Source: Trema orientale (lineage: Eukaryota; Streptophyta; Magnoliopsida; Rosales; Cannabaceae). Taken from it: 64,000 bases of DNA. Within the stretch, counting starts at the first letter, position 1. Every line of letters begins with the position of its first letter. The notes beneath the pieces are model-generated. The model saw only the letters and a list, made by a program, of their open reading frames with translations, was not told the DNA's origin and ran no database searches. The stretch covers positions 259,833 through 323,832 of the forward strand of contig JXTC01000060.1 of the NCBI GenBank assembly GCA_002914845.1. The letters are read 5' to 3'. A program made the position numbers and the translations under genes. This document shows, in pieces, positions 32,661 to 47,600 of this stretch.

Positions 32661-35600
32661 GTTTTGATTCTCTTCCTATTTAGATAATCTTAGTTATGAT
32701 TTTATTTTTGCAGTTTTTTTTTTAAAAATTTTTATTTTTATTTTTATTTTTATTTTTATTTTTATTAATCTCACATCTGTTTAGTTAAGAATTATAGAAC
32801 ATTTTCAAATGTAATTTTCTCTTTGTAAGTTTGTTTGTTTGTTTTTTTTTTTTAATGGGGGTGGGGAGGGGGAATAAATAAAAGAGGTTGGTCATGAAAG
32901 CGCATTTAGCAAACCCTTTAATTTTGGGAGATTTAAGCTTTTGAAGTTGGTTTTTCTTTGGGTCAGCTTTAAGGCCTATTGCTTATTAGATCAGTTTTTC
33001 TTTTTTTTCCTTTTATATTTTCTGGGTTCTTGCTGTGCTGGGTTGAAGGGAAGGGGTGGGGGGTAGTTTTGTGTGTTCAGTAATGTAGTGCAAGTAACTG
33101 GAGTGCTGCAATGTGTTTTCTTACTTTTGGTTTCTCTATTAGGCTCAGTATCATGATTGGATAAAACTATTGGAAGCTGTTTCGAGATACAGGACACACG
33201 TTGAAGTGTCCCATTTAAGGCCTATGGTTCCAATTTCACAGGATCCTTACTTGTGGTGGCGTTATGCTGCTCAAGCTGCTCTGCAACAGAGGAAAATGTG
33301 GTAATGTATATGTTCTTGTGGAAATATTATGAGTCATTTTATCAATAGAAAAATTATGTTCGTAAAATAATGTCTTCATCTGGGTCTGGTTCAAAATTTT
33401 TCTTTTTGATAAGAAATTGGTACATATTCTCAATATTTGGTTTTGAAGTGTATGTTGTAAATAGAAATGTATGCAATCTCAATTTACAATGACTCTAAAT
33501 ATGCCTTCCTCTTTCAGTTATAGGTTCTCATGGGATCGCATTAGGCATCTTTGTCAGCTTCGTCGACGTTACATTCAACTTTATGCCGGTTCATTGCAAC
33601 ATTTAGCCAATGTTAATAACGCAGAAATTAGAGAAATTGAGAGAGATTTGGATTCTAAAGTAATCCTTTTATGGAGGTAAGTGAAATTTTCTTCTTTAGA
33701 TCATTATGATTGTTCTTTCAGCACGGGGGAAAAAATACAGAAAGAAATGATTGTTTCTGCAGCAAATGAGATGCAAAATAGATCTGCTGCTTTATGATAA
33801 AATGCTGAATAAAACCTTGCTGGATGCTCCTTGTGTTCTCTGCCTTTTTTTTTGATACAAAATAAAAAAGATTATGAAAGATGGAGACAGCTTTGTTTGA
33901 ATTCTTCCTTTATTGGGGTGTTTCTGTTATTTTAGGTTACTTGCACATGCAAAGGTTGAATCTGCAAAATCAAAGGAAGCAGCTGAACAGAGGAGGTTAA
34001 AAAAGAAAAGCTGGCTTTCATTTCGATGGTTTGTCAAAACTTCATTTATTCCTTCTATTTCTTGAATTGAATTACTTTTTCCTCTGGTTTCTCGGAGGTA
34101 ATGTATTACTGCTGTATTGCTTGATTTAGTTTTAGCCTGCAAGCTTCAATGGAACATTGGCTTGAAAGTTGTCTTTCGTTCCTGGCAATTTAATTAGTTA
34201 TCTTTTTATGTCAGGTACACACCCTCTGAAGAAGCCCCTGTTGGAGATACTTCTGAGGGACCACAATTACTGGAGGAGAGACTGACTAAAGAAGAATGGA
34301 AGGCAATCAATAAGTTATTAAGTTACCAGCCTGAGGATGAGTTGACATCTCTTTCTGGAAAGGAGGTTCAGAACATGATCCAGTTTTTGGTGACCGTATC
34401 TGTTGGTCGTGCTGCTGCCAGGATCATCAGCATAAATCAGACAGAAATTATTTGTGGTAGATTTGAGGATCTTGAAGTGTCAACCAAGTTTAAACATCGT
34501 AGCACTCAATGTGATGTGTTGTTGAGATTTTATGGTTTATCTGGACCCGAGGGCTCACTTGCTGAGGTATGTTAATTTTGCATATGTTTCTGGGTTGTGT
34601 TATCCATCATGATAGGTTCTAGGATTTCTATAATGGGTCTATAATTTGTTATGAGAGTTCAACAATTTAAGTCTGGATTGTCTTTGTGTTTGTAAAAATT
34701 ACTAAGTTCACTGATTGACTTGTATTTTATTTTTTATTTGCCAGAGTAGAATTAGAAAACTGTACAAAGGTGGGGAAAATAATGATCATTTGTGTATTCA
34801 CAGCTTTGTTTTGAATTTCTGGTGGAGGCTTTTCAAGGAATTTAATTGTTTTTGGGTTATGCCTAGAACAATCTCTAGTTTGCTTTCTGACAAGGTGGGA
34901 TTTGTTGGTGGTAGATTGAGAAAGGTCTTATGGAATGTTTCAGTTGTGGCTATACTTTGGGCTGTGTGGTGTGAAAGCAATCAAAGAATTTTTGAAGACT
35001 TCTTTTCTTGGGGGAGTTATGGGACAGAGTTAAATTTTGGGTGGCTATTTGGCTGAAGAATGCTAAAGAGTTTAAATTTTATTTTTTCTGGTATTTGGAA
35101 TTTGGGAATTGTTAGGATAATAGGGGGTTCTGTCGTTGAATTTTTAGTTTCTTTTTGTTTGAGGATTTTTGCTGTTTTCCTCTATATCTGTATTGTATAC
35201 CCGTAATCAATGAATCTTCTTGTTTCTTATCAAGAAAAAAAAAAAAAAAGAAAGAGGAAAACTGTACAAAGGGGGAGAAGAGGTCCCCCTAATCTGAGAA
35301 GACAAAACACAAAAAGGGTAACAAATAAACAACATTTTACTGATGTTGGAATAATGATGAAAAACAAAGAATCCTTGGATTCCTTCGCAGAAAGAACTCA
35401 AAAGGGTAGCATTCCTACACACAAATACATGTATGTGAACACACGCACTGAGACATGCATAAACCCCTAGACTTATGAATGTATAGATAATTGAGTTGCA
35501 ATACAAATATGGTGCTTTGCTAAAGATAAAGATTTAAACTTAGTTTGTGTATTTGTGGGTTTAGCTGGCTTATGATTGGCAATTTGTTTTGCAGAGTGTT

Positions 35601-38600
35601 TGTAGTGAGCAGAAGTTGAATGCATTGGCTGCTAATTTTGTACACTCGCCAGTTGGAGAGAATGTTGACTGGAGGCTGTCAGCTACAATTTCTCCCTGCC
35701 ATGTTACGGTGATTCCTTTGTCTTTAAAACATAAGAGAGAGACTGTGAGAGCAAGTGACGTTCATAGTTACTTACAAGTCTATTTAAAGCTTTATTCTAA
35801 TATCAGCAAAGATGTGAATTAGGAAGAATTGGTCGACAGAATATGAATCGTAGACTGAATCTTGATATACCTCGGAACACTATGTTTTTTTTTATCACGA
35901 GATATATTGGTAGCTGTGGATAATGTAGCTCCTCCCTTTCGCCTTTTTTATTATTTGTTTATTTACTTTTAATTTTCGCACATAATAGTAAGTAATATTG
36001 ATGCTTTACTTCTGTTAATGCAATTCTAGTAGTTTCTGAATTTGTTTTTCTGTCTCCTAACAGTAAGGCTTATTCCATATCAAGAACATATTTCTTGGAG
36101 TTCAAACCCTAATGTCGCTACCTTGTTGGCCCCTTTGCACCTTTTTTTTTTTTTTTCGGAAAAAGAAAATAGAAAATGAAAAAGAAGAAGCTAACATCCT
36201 CCAATATTCCTTTGTTGGGCATCTCCAGTAGTCCCTGGCCGCAGTTTTCACATTGTCTAGGCCCATACATTTTGGGGAATATTAGAATCCAATAGCCAAT
36301 GTTGGTCTTCACTAGGACGACTTATTCTTTTTTTTAGATCTAGTGACCTTATAAGATGGAGTAGTTAAATCTTTATGTATTTTCAGGTTCTGATGGAAAG
36401 TTATGATCGCTTTCTAGAGTTCGTCAGGAGGAGTAAGGCGGTCAGTCCTACTGTTGCATTGGAAACTGCAACTGCTTTGCAGGTAATATCAATATTTAGC
36501 GTCGAATCGGAGTTTGTGGTAACGTTGGGTTAACCCCATTTTTTTTTTTCCCTTTTTTAATGAGCAGATGAAAATTGAGAGTGTCACGCGCAGGGCACAA
36601 GAACAATTTCAAATGGTATTAGAAGAACAAAGCAGGTAAGCGTGTTATTTTTATTTTGTGTTTTCTCCTGTTGTGTTTTAAGTATAGAGTTCTTCAATCA
36701 TTTCCACATTACCATTTAAATTTCTGGTCTCTGCAACCACGAGTTATTTCCATGTAGTTTACTATTGCATGCATATTGATGAGAATGTAAAGAACTTCAG
36801 AAAAGAGTATCCTCGTGCAAAAATATATTAATACACAAGTATATTATGGCCATAGATCTAGTTATGCATTATAGTGGAAACTGTTGGTACTACTAGTATT
36901 AGTCTCTTCTCTTGGACTGATCCATGTTGAGGCATTTTGCCTTTACGGTAAAGTTATTTTGTTTCTTATAGAAAACTTAAGCGTTACAGAATAAATATAA
37001 GTTTTTATTTCTTTTCTCTCTCTCTCTTTCTTTTCTTTTTTGTTTTTAAATTTCTTTGATTTATATCAAAGCTATCTTTTTGTTACTAAGTTATGACCTT
37101 GAGGATTTTTCGTACTGGCTTTTCTTGTCCTGTTTGGTTTTTAAAAGCATGATAAGCAGATCTACCTGATTGACAAGTTATACTACCAAGATATTAAAAT
37201 CTATCAGTGCTAAGTTATCGGATCTAGTTATTGGCTAGTTATGTTATACTACTGTCTCTACTTGAGTTGAGTTGTAGCTCTGTTTTTTCTTTACTTTAGA
37301 CTTAAAACTTCATTGCTCGTCAATTTTGCTAAAAATGGATGTAGATGAATTTGAATGTCACTCTTCCTTTTGCCCCGTAATATTTCAGATTTGCTCTTGA
37401 TATTGATTTTGATGCGCCAAAAGTTAGAGTCCCTATCAGAATTTTGGGCTCTTCGAAATGTGATTGCCATTTCCTGTTGGACTTTGGTCATTTCACAGTG
37501 CACACGACGGTATGCTTGAGTTATACGACAACTTAGCCTGTTTCAATTTGATTTCGCATTGTCATGAATTCATGAATTTAATGTTGCAGGAGAGTCTGTC
37601 TGATGAACAGAGGCAAAATATGTATTCTCGTTTTTTAATATCTGGAAGAGATATTGCTGCATTTTTCACAGATTGTGGATCTGACTGTCAGAACTGCACT
37701 TTAGCTGTGCCAAATTATGACTCAAATCCAATTATACCTCCACCAGGAAAAGTTGACAATTTTTATTCTCTAATAGATAGGTGTGGAATGGCAGTACTTG
37801 TTGATCAGGTGAACTTTTCCCTTTTTCTTGTTCAAAGGATTTGATGTAATTTTTTTTTTGTCCCTGTGTTATGTTTGATAGTGAGACTGTTATGCTCACT
37901 GTACTGATGCATAGGTTTTTTTGTCCCTTGAAATTGAAGATCAAAGTTCCTCACCCAAGTTACCCGTCAACACGCATTTCTGTTCAAGTGCCAAACCTTG
38001 GTGTTCACTTTTCACCATCAAGATATCGCCGACTTATGCAATTACTAGACATTTTGTATGGTACAATGGATACCTGTAATCAGCCTGCTGGTAAAGATTT
38101 TCAAGCTGAGCTTACTTCATGGAGTTCTGCAGACCTTGCTTCTGATGCTAAAATCCTAGTCTGGAAGGTGTGTCCTCAACATTGATGATAGTTAACTAAG
38201 AACTTAGTCGGTATTTTGTTGTTGTCTCTTCTTCTGATTACTTGTTCTCTGTTGATGGTTTGGATCCAGGGGATTGGTAATTCTGTGGCTACTTGGCAAC
38301 CTTGTTTCCTTGTATTGTCGGGATTGTATCTTTATGTTTCGGAGTCTGAAAAGTCTCCGACTTACCAGCGGTACTCAAGGTTTGCATTTATCCTTGTATA
38401 TTTCCTCTGTCTTGTATTCTCTTAGCTCTCCTTTGGATTCTTTTTGTTCATTTCTTCATGACCATCTTGTTACCGAAGGCACTTAAAAGAGAGAAAGCAT
38501 TTCTGACGATTTTTTGGGATGCTGCAGCATGGCTGGTAGACAAGTATTTGATGTTCCTCCAACAAACATTGGTGGCTTGCCGTTCTGTATTGCTATTAGT

Positions 38601-41600
38601 TATAGGGGGTTTGAGATTCAAAAGGCAAGTCAGATAGTTTCAATTCACGTAGCAAGTGAATTTACTTTGTATTCATGCCAAAGGAAAGGGTTTAATTATG
38701 TACTTTAATATCATGCAACTTTGAAACTTCCTGTGCATCCTTATCGATATAAATGCTAATTGTCCGGAGTATGGCTTCTTAAGCATGAGATTTGTACATG
38801 CAAATTGTCTTTATTTAAGCAAACCACTAATGGTTGGGACAATTCAGATTGAGATGTCACCTTTAGTTTTGTGTAAGTTGGAGTATTCACTCTGTTTGGT
38901 TGAGGTTTAGTACTGGTTCTCCGTTTGTTCTGTTTGTACCCGAGTCTTTATTCTTTTTTTAAGATTTTTTTTCTTTCCTTATGAAAAGAAAAGGTTTCAA
39001 GTTTATTTGTTGGATTGCTGATGAGGTTATTCATAATGCTTAATGATTAGAAAGTGATTATGCAGTATCGGGTGTTACATGTTCATTTTGTTCAGGCTTA
39101 TGGCCTGTGCACGGAGCTTTGGTGCTTCTTTCTTCTTTATTTTCATTTATTTTATTTGTAATTATGATTTTCTTTAATTTTAATTTTTTATCAGGCGTTG
39201 GAATCTTCTAGTACATGGATAATTGCATTTCGGGATGAGGAGGAAAAGGCGACCTGGTTGAAGGGACTTATACTAGCCACATACCAAGCTTCTGTATGGC
39301 ATAAGATCTTCTTATTTTTCTCATTTTTCATTTTTTGGTCTCACTAATGAATGTCTTTTTGTGCTTAACATAGGCACCTCCATCAGTTGATGTACTGGGA
39401 GAGTCAAGTGATCGCGTATCTGACTTTGGTGAACCTCAGACCACAAGTCTGAAAACAGCTGAACTTGTCATTAACGGAGCCTTGGTGGAAACAAAGCTAT
39501 TCATATATGGAAATGTTAGACACAATCCTTTTTCCTTTTTAATGTTTGACAAATATGTGCTGGTTCCATCTTGCCAAAGTATCTGCAGGGAAATCGATGT
39601 AATCCGTGGTTTAAGTTATCATAGGCAAAATGATTACAAACTTTTCTTTGGTTCAAGGCATTGGGCAGTTCATTTATTTATTTTCCTTTTCTAAAATGTT
39701 GTGCAGACAGGAGATGAAGCTGATGACAAACTTGATGAGACTCTTATTCTTGATGTGCTTGCTGGTGGAGGGAAGGTTTGTGCAGCTAATTTATTTTCAT
39801 TTTATTTCCTTCTGCTGTTGAAGTTCAAATTCTTAATTGGAACATAAATTGTATTTCCTGTCACCTTCAGTTACCTTCTGTTTCCCGAAACCAGAGGTTG
39901 GGATTTCCTTTAACAGAGTAGCACCAGAATATTGGGTGTTTTCACAAGTTGTCTCTTGTTTTCTTTATGTCGAGAGGACCGTTGATGAGAAATTAGATCA
40001 TTGAAATGTATAAGAAGACAAAGAAATGATGAGGGTTTGAACTTACATTCTACAAATGTCTGTGGTGTCTTCCTTTTTGGTGCTCTTGATAAGTACATCA
40101 ATCGCAAAACATTATCCGTTTGATATGAGGCTGCTTGATTTTCCAAAGGAGTGAAAAAGTATAGCATCTTAGCTGTAAGAGGATAGATAAAAAACTGTAC
40201 CACCTCTGCCCATATCGCTTCTCACTTTTTTTTTATTTTTTCCCCCACACACTGAGAAGCAGCATGCTCATGTTTCTAGACACTTTCTGTCTTATCTGAA
40301 ATCCCTAGAATGTTCCGTATCTTTTTTCATTGTAGTTGAAGAGTTGGCCTTTTGTATGCGAAATTTTAGGTGAAATATTGGACAATTAGATGTGGTGCTT
40401 GGGACCTCATGCATTGTTTGGCTGTTAAGGTCTTAGCCATTTTGTTTACAGGTGCACATGATTCGCTGTGAAGGTGATCTGACTATCAGGATGAAGCTTC
40501 ATTCTTTACAAATTAGGGATGAGCTTCAAGGTCGTCTTTCTGCAAGCCCACAGTATTTAGCTTACTCGGTGTTGAGAAATGACAGGACATATTCTTCCCC
40601 TGACATAACTGACCCTCATGAGGAGATGCCTGTAGCAGCTAATGACGATGATGATGCATTTAAGGATGCTTTGCCCGAATTTGCTACTCTATCTGATGCA
40701 ACCTGTAATTCTCAAAATTTGGATCCTGCTCCATGTAGAACAACTGGACTAAACATTTGCCCTGTTGGGTTCGAATCTGCTAAAGCCTTGATTCAAGAAC
40801 AAGATCTAGTTATAGGAAGAGGCGTTTCTGGTGAGATATTTTATGAGGCAGAGGGTGGTGATTATATGGATTTTGTTTCTGTTATCTTCTCAACTAGGAG
40901 TCCTAGTTCTCATGATTATGACGGTATAGATACACAGGTATTTAAGTTGCACATTATTGTATCATTTTAAAGATTCCAGATAGCTGGTTTGCATCTAAAG
41001 TAAGTTACTATTTGCCCGCAATATTTTCAGATGAGTGTTCGCATGTCCAAGCTGGAATTCTTTTGCAACAGGCCTACTCTTGTTGCTTTAATTGGTTTTG
41101 GCCTGGATCTAAGCTCTGTGAACTTTGGAGCAAGAAGTTCTGACACAGAAACAGTTTCTGAAGATAAATCTGTGATGAACAAAGAAAAGAATGAAGAAAC
41201 TGAGCGTGTTAAAGGATTGCTGGGATATGGAAAAAATCGTGTGGTATTTTATTTAAACATGAATGTTGACAGTGTGTCTGTGTATCTTAATAAGGAGGAT
41301 GGTTCTCCACTTGCAATACTGGTGCAGGAAAGCTTCCTATTGGATCTTAAGGTGCTGCAAATCTTGTTCTAATACCTTTCAAAATTTCCCTTCTCTTTTT
41401 GTATCTAGTGTAATAGCAATACTTGTGGCACTGTTAGTCTGAATGTTTTCTCTTTTTTTTCCCCCAAAATCAGAAATTATGTTTTCTTTCTTTTTATTCG
41501 TTTATCTATTGTTATTATCTTTAGCTTTGATATTTGTTTGGTATTTTTCCTTCTGTTGAATGTAAATTTCATCAGTAGTTGCTTGACTGATACTTAGACC

Positions 41601-44600
41601 CACCGTCTTTACCGACTTTTCTTTGTTTCTGAAGGTCCATCCTAGTTCTCTTTCCATCGAAGGAACATTAGGAAACTTTAGACTCTGTGATGTGTCTCTC
41701 GGTACAGAGCACTGTTGGGGTTGGCTTTGTGACATACGTAATCCTGGGGTTGAATCCCTTATCAAGGTACATAGTCTCCTTTTATCGGCCACTTTTGCAT
41801 CGGATTGCACCTACCTGGTTTTTGTTTCATTATGATATTTTTGTTTCAAGACCCCTGATAATTACTTTTCTTTTTCATTTTTTCCCAGTTCAAATTTAAT
41901 TCTTATAGTGCTGAAGATGATGACTATGAAGGTTATGATTACAGCTTGCAAGGTCGACTTTCTGCTGTTCGTATTGTTTTCCTCTATAGGTTTGTTCAGG
42001 AGGTATGTTGGACCTTTTTCTGTGAACCGTGAACCGTCTGAATATGGTTCTTGTGGGGATGTTCTGATATTTTCATCATTTCCTGATATTTCATTATTCT
42101 CTAAGTATCTTTGTTATAGACTCTGGGTTTTACATGGTTTCTGACTCATCTTTTTCCTTACTATTTTTCTTACTTTGATATAGTTTAGGGAATCCTTTTG
42201 TTTTGACTTAATTACAAAATTTGCTGCAGATTACAGTGTATTTTATGGAACTTGCCACTCCACGTACTGAAGAAGCTATTAAACTTGTTGATAAAGTTGG
42301 AGGCTTTGAGTGGTTTATTCAGAAATATGAGATTGACGGAGCGACAGCACTAAAACTGGATCTGTCACTGGACACTCCAATAATCATTGTGCCAAGGAAT
42401 TCTACAAGCAAAGAGTGCGTAGATATGTCCTTGTTTCGTAATATATGTTGTCCACTTAAATGAAGTAGAAATTAGGAAATTGCAAATTAATTTCTCAGGG
42501 AGCAATGCTGAAGTATAGTGTGGAAAAAAAGAATTAGAGTTATATGGTCATGGTATTGATGAGGACTGCTGGTGAATGCATTAAGCTGGCAATGAAATTA
42601 GTGGTCATGGCAGCAGTGTTGGTGATAGTGAAGGTAATAGGGAGGTGGTTGCAGTGTAGGTTGTTGATTAGAGTCTGCATGGTAGCTGATGGTGATGGAT
42701 TCGTACTTGTTGTGGTGGTGACTACACTGTGGTTATGTTTTAGATGTATGATTGTAGTGGAAGTGGATGGCAGTGGCTAGAATGCAGTGATGATGGAGGT
42801 TGTGTTGCCGGTGGTGGCTTCTATTTTATTATTGCCAATGGTGCAGTATTATGAATTGCAGGGATGTTTGTGGTAATTTCATGGCAATGACGTGATTATG
42901 GTGTCAGTGGTGGTGGCTTCTATTTTATTACTGCCAATGGTGCAGTATTATGAATTGCAGGGATGTTTGTGGTGATTTTATGGCAATGACGTGATTATGG
43001 TGTCAGTGCTGGACTACTGGTGGTGGTAGTGATTTGGTAGTAATGACGATGAAGGCTAGGCACTTTTCAATAACTGCTTCCTTCTGATGGGAAGATGAAA
43101 AATAGGGAAAAAGGGTGAAAAGGAAAAAAAATGGCAATCCTTCAGTTAGAAGAAAAGAAATGAAAAACAAACTTCTATTATCCCTCTTAGATTTTTTTGC
43201 TTGTTCTTTGGAGTTTTTGTCTTCAGTGTTTTATAAGCACTTGTTAGTAATTGTTCTTGTTGTATTGATTTAATTTTTCCTTTTTTTCAGTTTCATTCAA
43301 CTTGATCTGGGCCAGCTACAAGTGGCAAATTCATTTAGGTGGTATGGTTCTGCAGAGAATGATCCTTCAGCTGTCCATATTGATGTTCTGCATGCTGAGG
43401 TAGATGCTCTTTTGTTATTGTCCTGGCAATACGATTGAAATTACAAAACTTTGCCTGACTCTGGGAGAAAATTGCAGATTCTGGGTATCAACATGTTTGT
43501 AGGAATTGATGGCTGTATCGGTAAACCAATGATTCGAGAGGCTAAAGGACTTGACATTTACGTGAGGAGAAGTTTGAGGGACGTCTTCAAAAAGGTCCCG
43601 ACATTTTCACTTGAAGTGAAGGTAACTTTGTTGTTTGATTCTAGAATTTAATTTGCAGGATATTTATATTTTTGGGTTCTAGGCATTAAAGCCTTCCCCT
43701 TATTCGTTTGTATTCACTGTATCAAATGCATGAGGGTCATCAGATTGTGAATGCATGACTTATCCGTTTTCTATTTTTTTTTTTTTCTGTGTTATATGAG
43801 TCCATCTACAGATCATTTTTGGTGTATTAGTCTATTTATTGTTCTTGTATTTGGAGTTCTCAGACTGTTGTTTTTCCTCATGTCATGCATATGTATGATT
43901 ATGATTTCGTAGGATTCTTACGGATTTCAATTTAACCAGGTTTCCTTATTCCATTGCGTCTTGACTAGCAAAGAATATAAAGTCATTCTTGATTGTGCAT
44001 ACATGAACTTGTGTGAAGAACCTAGGCTTCCTCCCAGTTTCCGTGGTGGCAAATCTGGTTCAAAAGAAACAATGCGGCTGTTGGTTGACAAGGTTAACAT
44101 GAATAGTCAAAATCTTCTCTCACGTACTGTCACCATTTCTACGGTTGTTGTTGACCACGCTTTGTTGGAGTTATATAACGGCATCTACGATGAGTCGCCT
44201 TTAGCTCATATTGCTGTGAGTATTAATATTATTTGTTTTAGGGAATGTTTATATTAATTATATTGTGTTTCTTCTCCTTTTGTAACTTTTTTGACATTTT
44301 TGCTTTGGATATGATGTTAGGATCCGAATTATCGAACGGTTATATCATTTTCTGATTTATATTTAGTTCCTATGTTGTAGACTTACTTTGTGCATTTCTT
44401 ACATTGCAGCTAGAAGGTCTTTGGGTATCCTATCGGATGACGTCGTTGTCTGAGACAGATCTCTACGTTACTATACCAAAATTTTATGTTCTTGACGTTC
44501 GCCCTGATACAAAACCTGAAATGCGCCTCATGCTTGGGTCATCCACAGATGTTTCAAAACAAGTTTCTGCTGGAAATATGCCCTTTTCCCCAAATAAGGG

Positions 44601-47600
44601 GAGCTTTAGAAAAACTGAGTCTGAAGCTGGTCTTCATGTTGATTTACCAACTTCAATTATGTTCTTGATGGATTACAGATGGCGAAAATCATCACAATCA
44701 TTTGTGGTCAGGGTTCAACAGCCTCGAGTTCTTGTTGTGCCAGATTTTCTTCTTGCTGTAACTGAGTTCTTTGTGCCAGCTTTAGGAACAATAACTGGAA
44801 GAGAGGAAACAATGGATCCTAAGAATGATCCTCTTTGTAGAAACAGTAGTATTGTGCTCTCTGAACCTAGTTACAAACAAAGAGAAGATGTTGTGCACCT
44901 CTCTCCCAGTAGACAATTAGTGGCAAATTTTTCAAACATTGATGAGTATACATATGATGGTTGTGGAAAGACTATCTGCTTAAGTGAGGAACCAGATTTC
45001 AAAGAAGCTTATTGGGCAAGGTCTCATCCAATTATCATAATCGGACGTGGCAAGAAATTGCGGTTTGTAAACGTTAAAATTGAGGTACTGAGACTTCTTG
45101 TCAATCTGCAATACAAAATTTTTGGTTGTTTCATTTTTTATGATATGGCTTGGAAACATGCTTGAGATTTTGTTACTACTCTAGCCTCTGTGGTGGATGA
45201 GAAGAGAGGAACTACCTTTCAATTAGAGAGAGTAAATTTCTTGCAGAGCGATCTATAGTAGGAAACATTGATTGTAGAGGTGCACGAAGTAAATTCATGT
45301 TTGGTGCAGAAAAAAGGAAAAAAGAATATATCAATCAAAGCAATTTCTAATATCTTTTTAGTTTTTTAAAGAACAAGTTATCTGACAATTTCTCTTTTGA
45401 ATGTAAAACGACATTCTCTGCATAATTGAGTCTGAACTAGATATGATACGTCGATAAGTTTGTTTTTTAATCTGAGCACGTTTGAACTCACAAGTTTGGA
45501 TACCATTTAATGCATATTTTCTGATATAACTCAACTCGACTGATGCAAAATATGTTATGTGTATTAGACTTGAACTGAACTCTTCTTTTTTTTTTTCCAA
45601 ATATAAAGCAGGATATGTATTCCTGTGCTCATAGTACCATACTTATAAAGGGATTTAAATACATTGTTGACGTGGACACGTTTTTTTTTTTTTTTTTTTT
45701 TTTTTCCGCTAAAAAGAGGTGGACAAGTCTTATTAGTGCGGAATTGTTGAGTTTTTTATGAAGTGTGTAGTTTTCAGACTATTAAGTTGTGAAGAATTCT
45801 TTCATGCATGATCATATGGCTTTCCTTTGGTTTGTCTTTTAAATGTTTTGTGTTATTATTATCAGTAATAATAATTTTCTTTTCATTATTATTGATAAGA
45901 AACAGAGAATGCTTTTGCATGGTTACATGTAAGTATTATCCTAACCTTTTCAAAAATATTCTGCTGTTTTCTCTCCACCTTTTGGTTGATGGTTTCTTTT
46001 ATTCATATTTCCATCAGAACGGTTCTCTGTTGAGAAAGTACACATATTTGGGTAATGATAGCAGCTACTCAGTATCATTTGAGGATGGTGTAGACATTAT
46101 GTTGCTGGACAGTTCCTCATCTGATAGTAACAAGAAGCAAATGGAGTATATGCATGAGTTATCAGACACCACAAATTTTTCCTCGCTTTCTCAATGCAAT
46201 CCAAATAGAATCCCAAGTTTCACTTTTGAAACCCAGGTACTTATCCTTCATGGAAAAATATTTTCGATTAAACCATTGCCCTGATAACGTTTATCAGTAA
46301 CACTATAAATGACTATAAATAACTATAGATGTTTGAGGTTAAAGGTATACCTAGATCTTGTTTACTTCCTCTATCATTTTCAATTGGAAGAGCTTTTAAT
46401 AAGCTAGCTAGTTTTTTCTTTTTTTCTTTTTTTTTAGGCTAAACTGTAAATATACATTAGTACTTACTGTAATTCAATATATAGTCAATGGGCGTTTTCT
46501 TTTCTTTCAGTTGTATTGATTTGCTGGTTATTTGGAAAGATTAATATATTCTCAGTTAGCTTGCTTGTTTATGTTTAGGTTGTTTCTCCCGAATTTACCT
46601 TCTACGACGGTACAAAATCTTCTCTGAATGATTCATCATATGGGGAAAAGCTTCTTCGTGCAAAACTGGATTTGAGCTTCATGTAAGAGTGACTATGATT
46701 TCCCTGTTAAAGACGGTTTCTAGCTTACTTTTTCCACAAGTTTGGTTGTGGCTTCCTACCATGAGCTCATAGAAAAAGCTTACTCTGGTGGTTATCTCAC
46801 AACTGATTTGAAAGTGTAATCTTTCCTGCACAATATATCTTACTGAATGAGGAGTGAGGAGTTATGCAGCTTTTTTGTTTTAGTAATATTTTGATAAGAA
46901 ACGAACCTTTATTAAAGGGGACATAAAGCCAAAGTACAAGCAGAAGGACAAGGTGTTCTCTGAAAGTCTAGAAATAGAAAAAAAACTATAGGACAAAAGA
47001 CTTAAACCACTACCAGTTAAGAACAATCAAAGAAGATGGGACTTCTTATATTCCTTAGAACCCAGAAATCCACAAAGAGGCTAGAAAACTTGGCTCTTTC
47101 CCAAAGAGGTGCCCAATATTTATTTTAGTCATTTGCTGGTCAAAATTGGAGTTCTGCAACAATTTTTGTCCAGATAATGACCTACAAAGATGTATAGTTG
47201 GTAGCTGACTTGCCCCCACTTTTAGATGTATTTAATAACCAGTTTGGCATTTGAGAAAGACTGTCTTCCTATGAATTTTTTTTATAAAGAAATATCTTCA
47301 CAGTTTTAACTATATAACCTCTTAATTTGAACAGGTATGCATCAAAAGAAAATGATACCTGGATTCGGGCCTTGGTGAAGGATCTTACTATTGAGGCTGG
47401 ATCTGGTCTTATCATTCTTGATCCAGTGGATATTTCGGGGGGATACACTTCTGTTAAGGAGAAAACAAATATGTCTCTGATATCAACGAATATATGCATT
47501 CATCTTTCGCTGAGTGCTATTTCTCTGATGCTTAATTTGCAAAATCAGGCATATGCAGCATTGCAATTTGGAAACATGATACCCTTGGCTCCCTGTACAA

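Noticed and set aside
34715-35056. 113-codon plus-strand frame between VPS13 exons 14 and 15
   Set aside because: It is the LINE C terminus inside a perfect target duplication. Skipping it keeps the VPS13 frame.
42544-42780. Open frame rich in Val, Met and Leu in VPS13 intron 30
   Set aside because: It is produced by GTG-rich intronic repeats, has no splice fit and no family resemblance.
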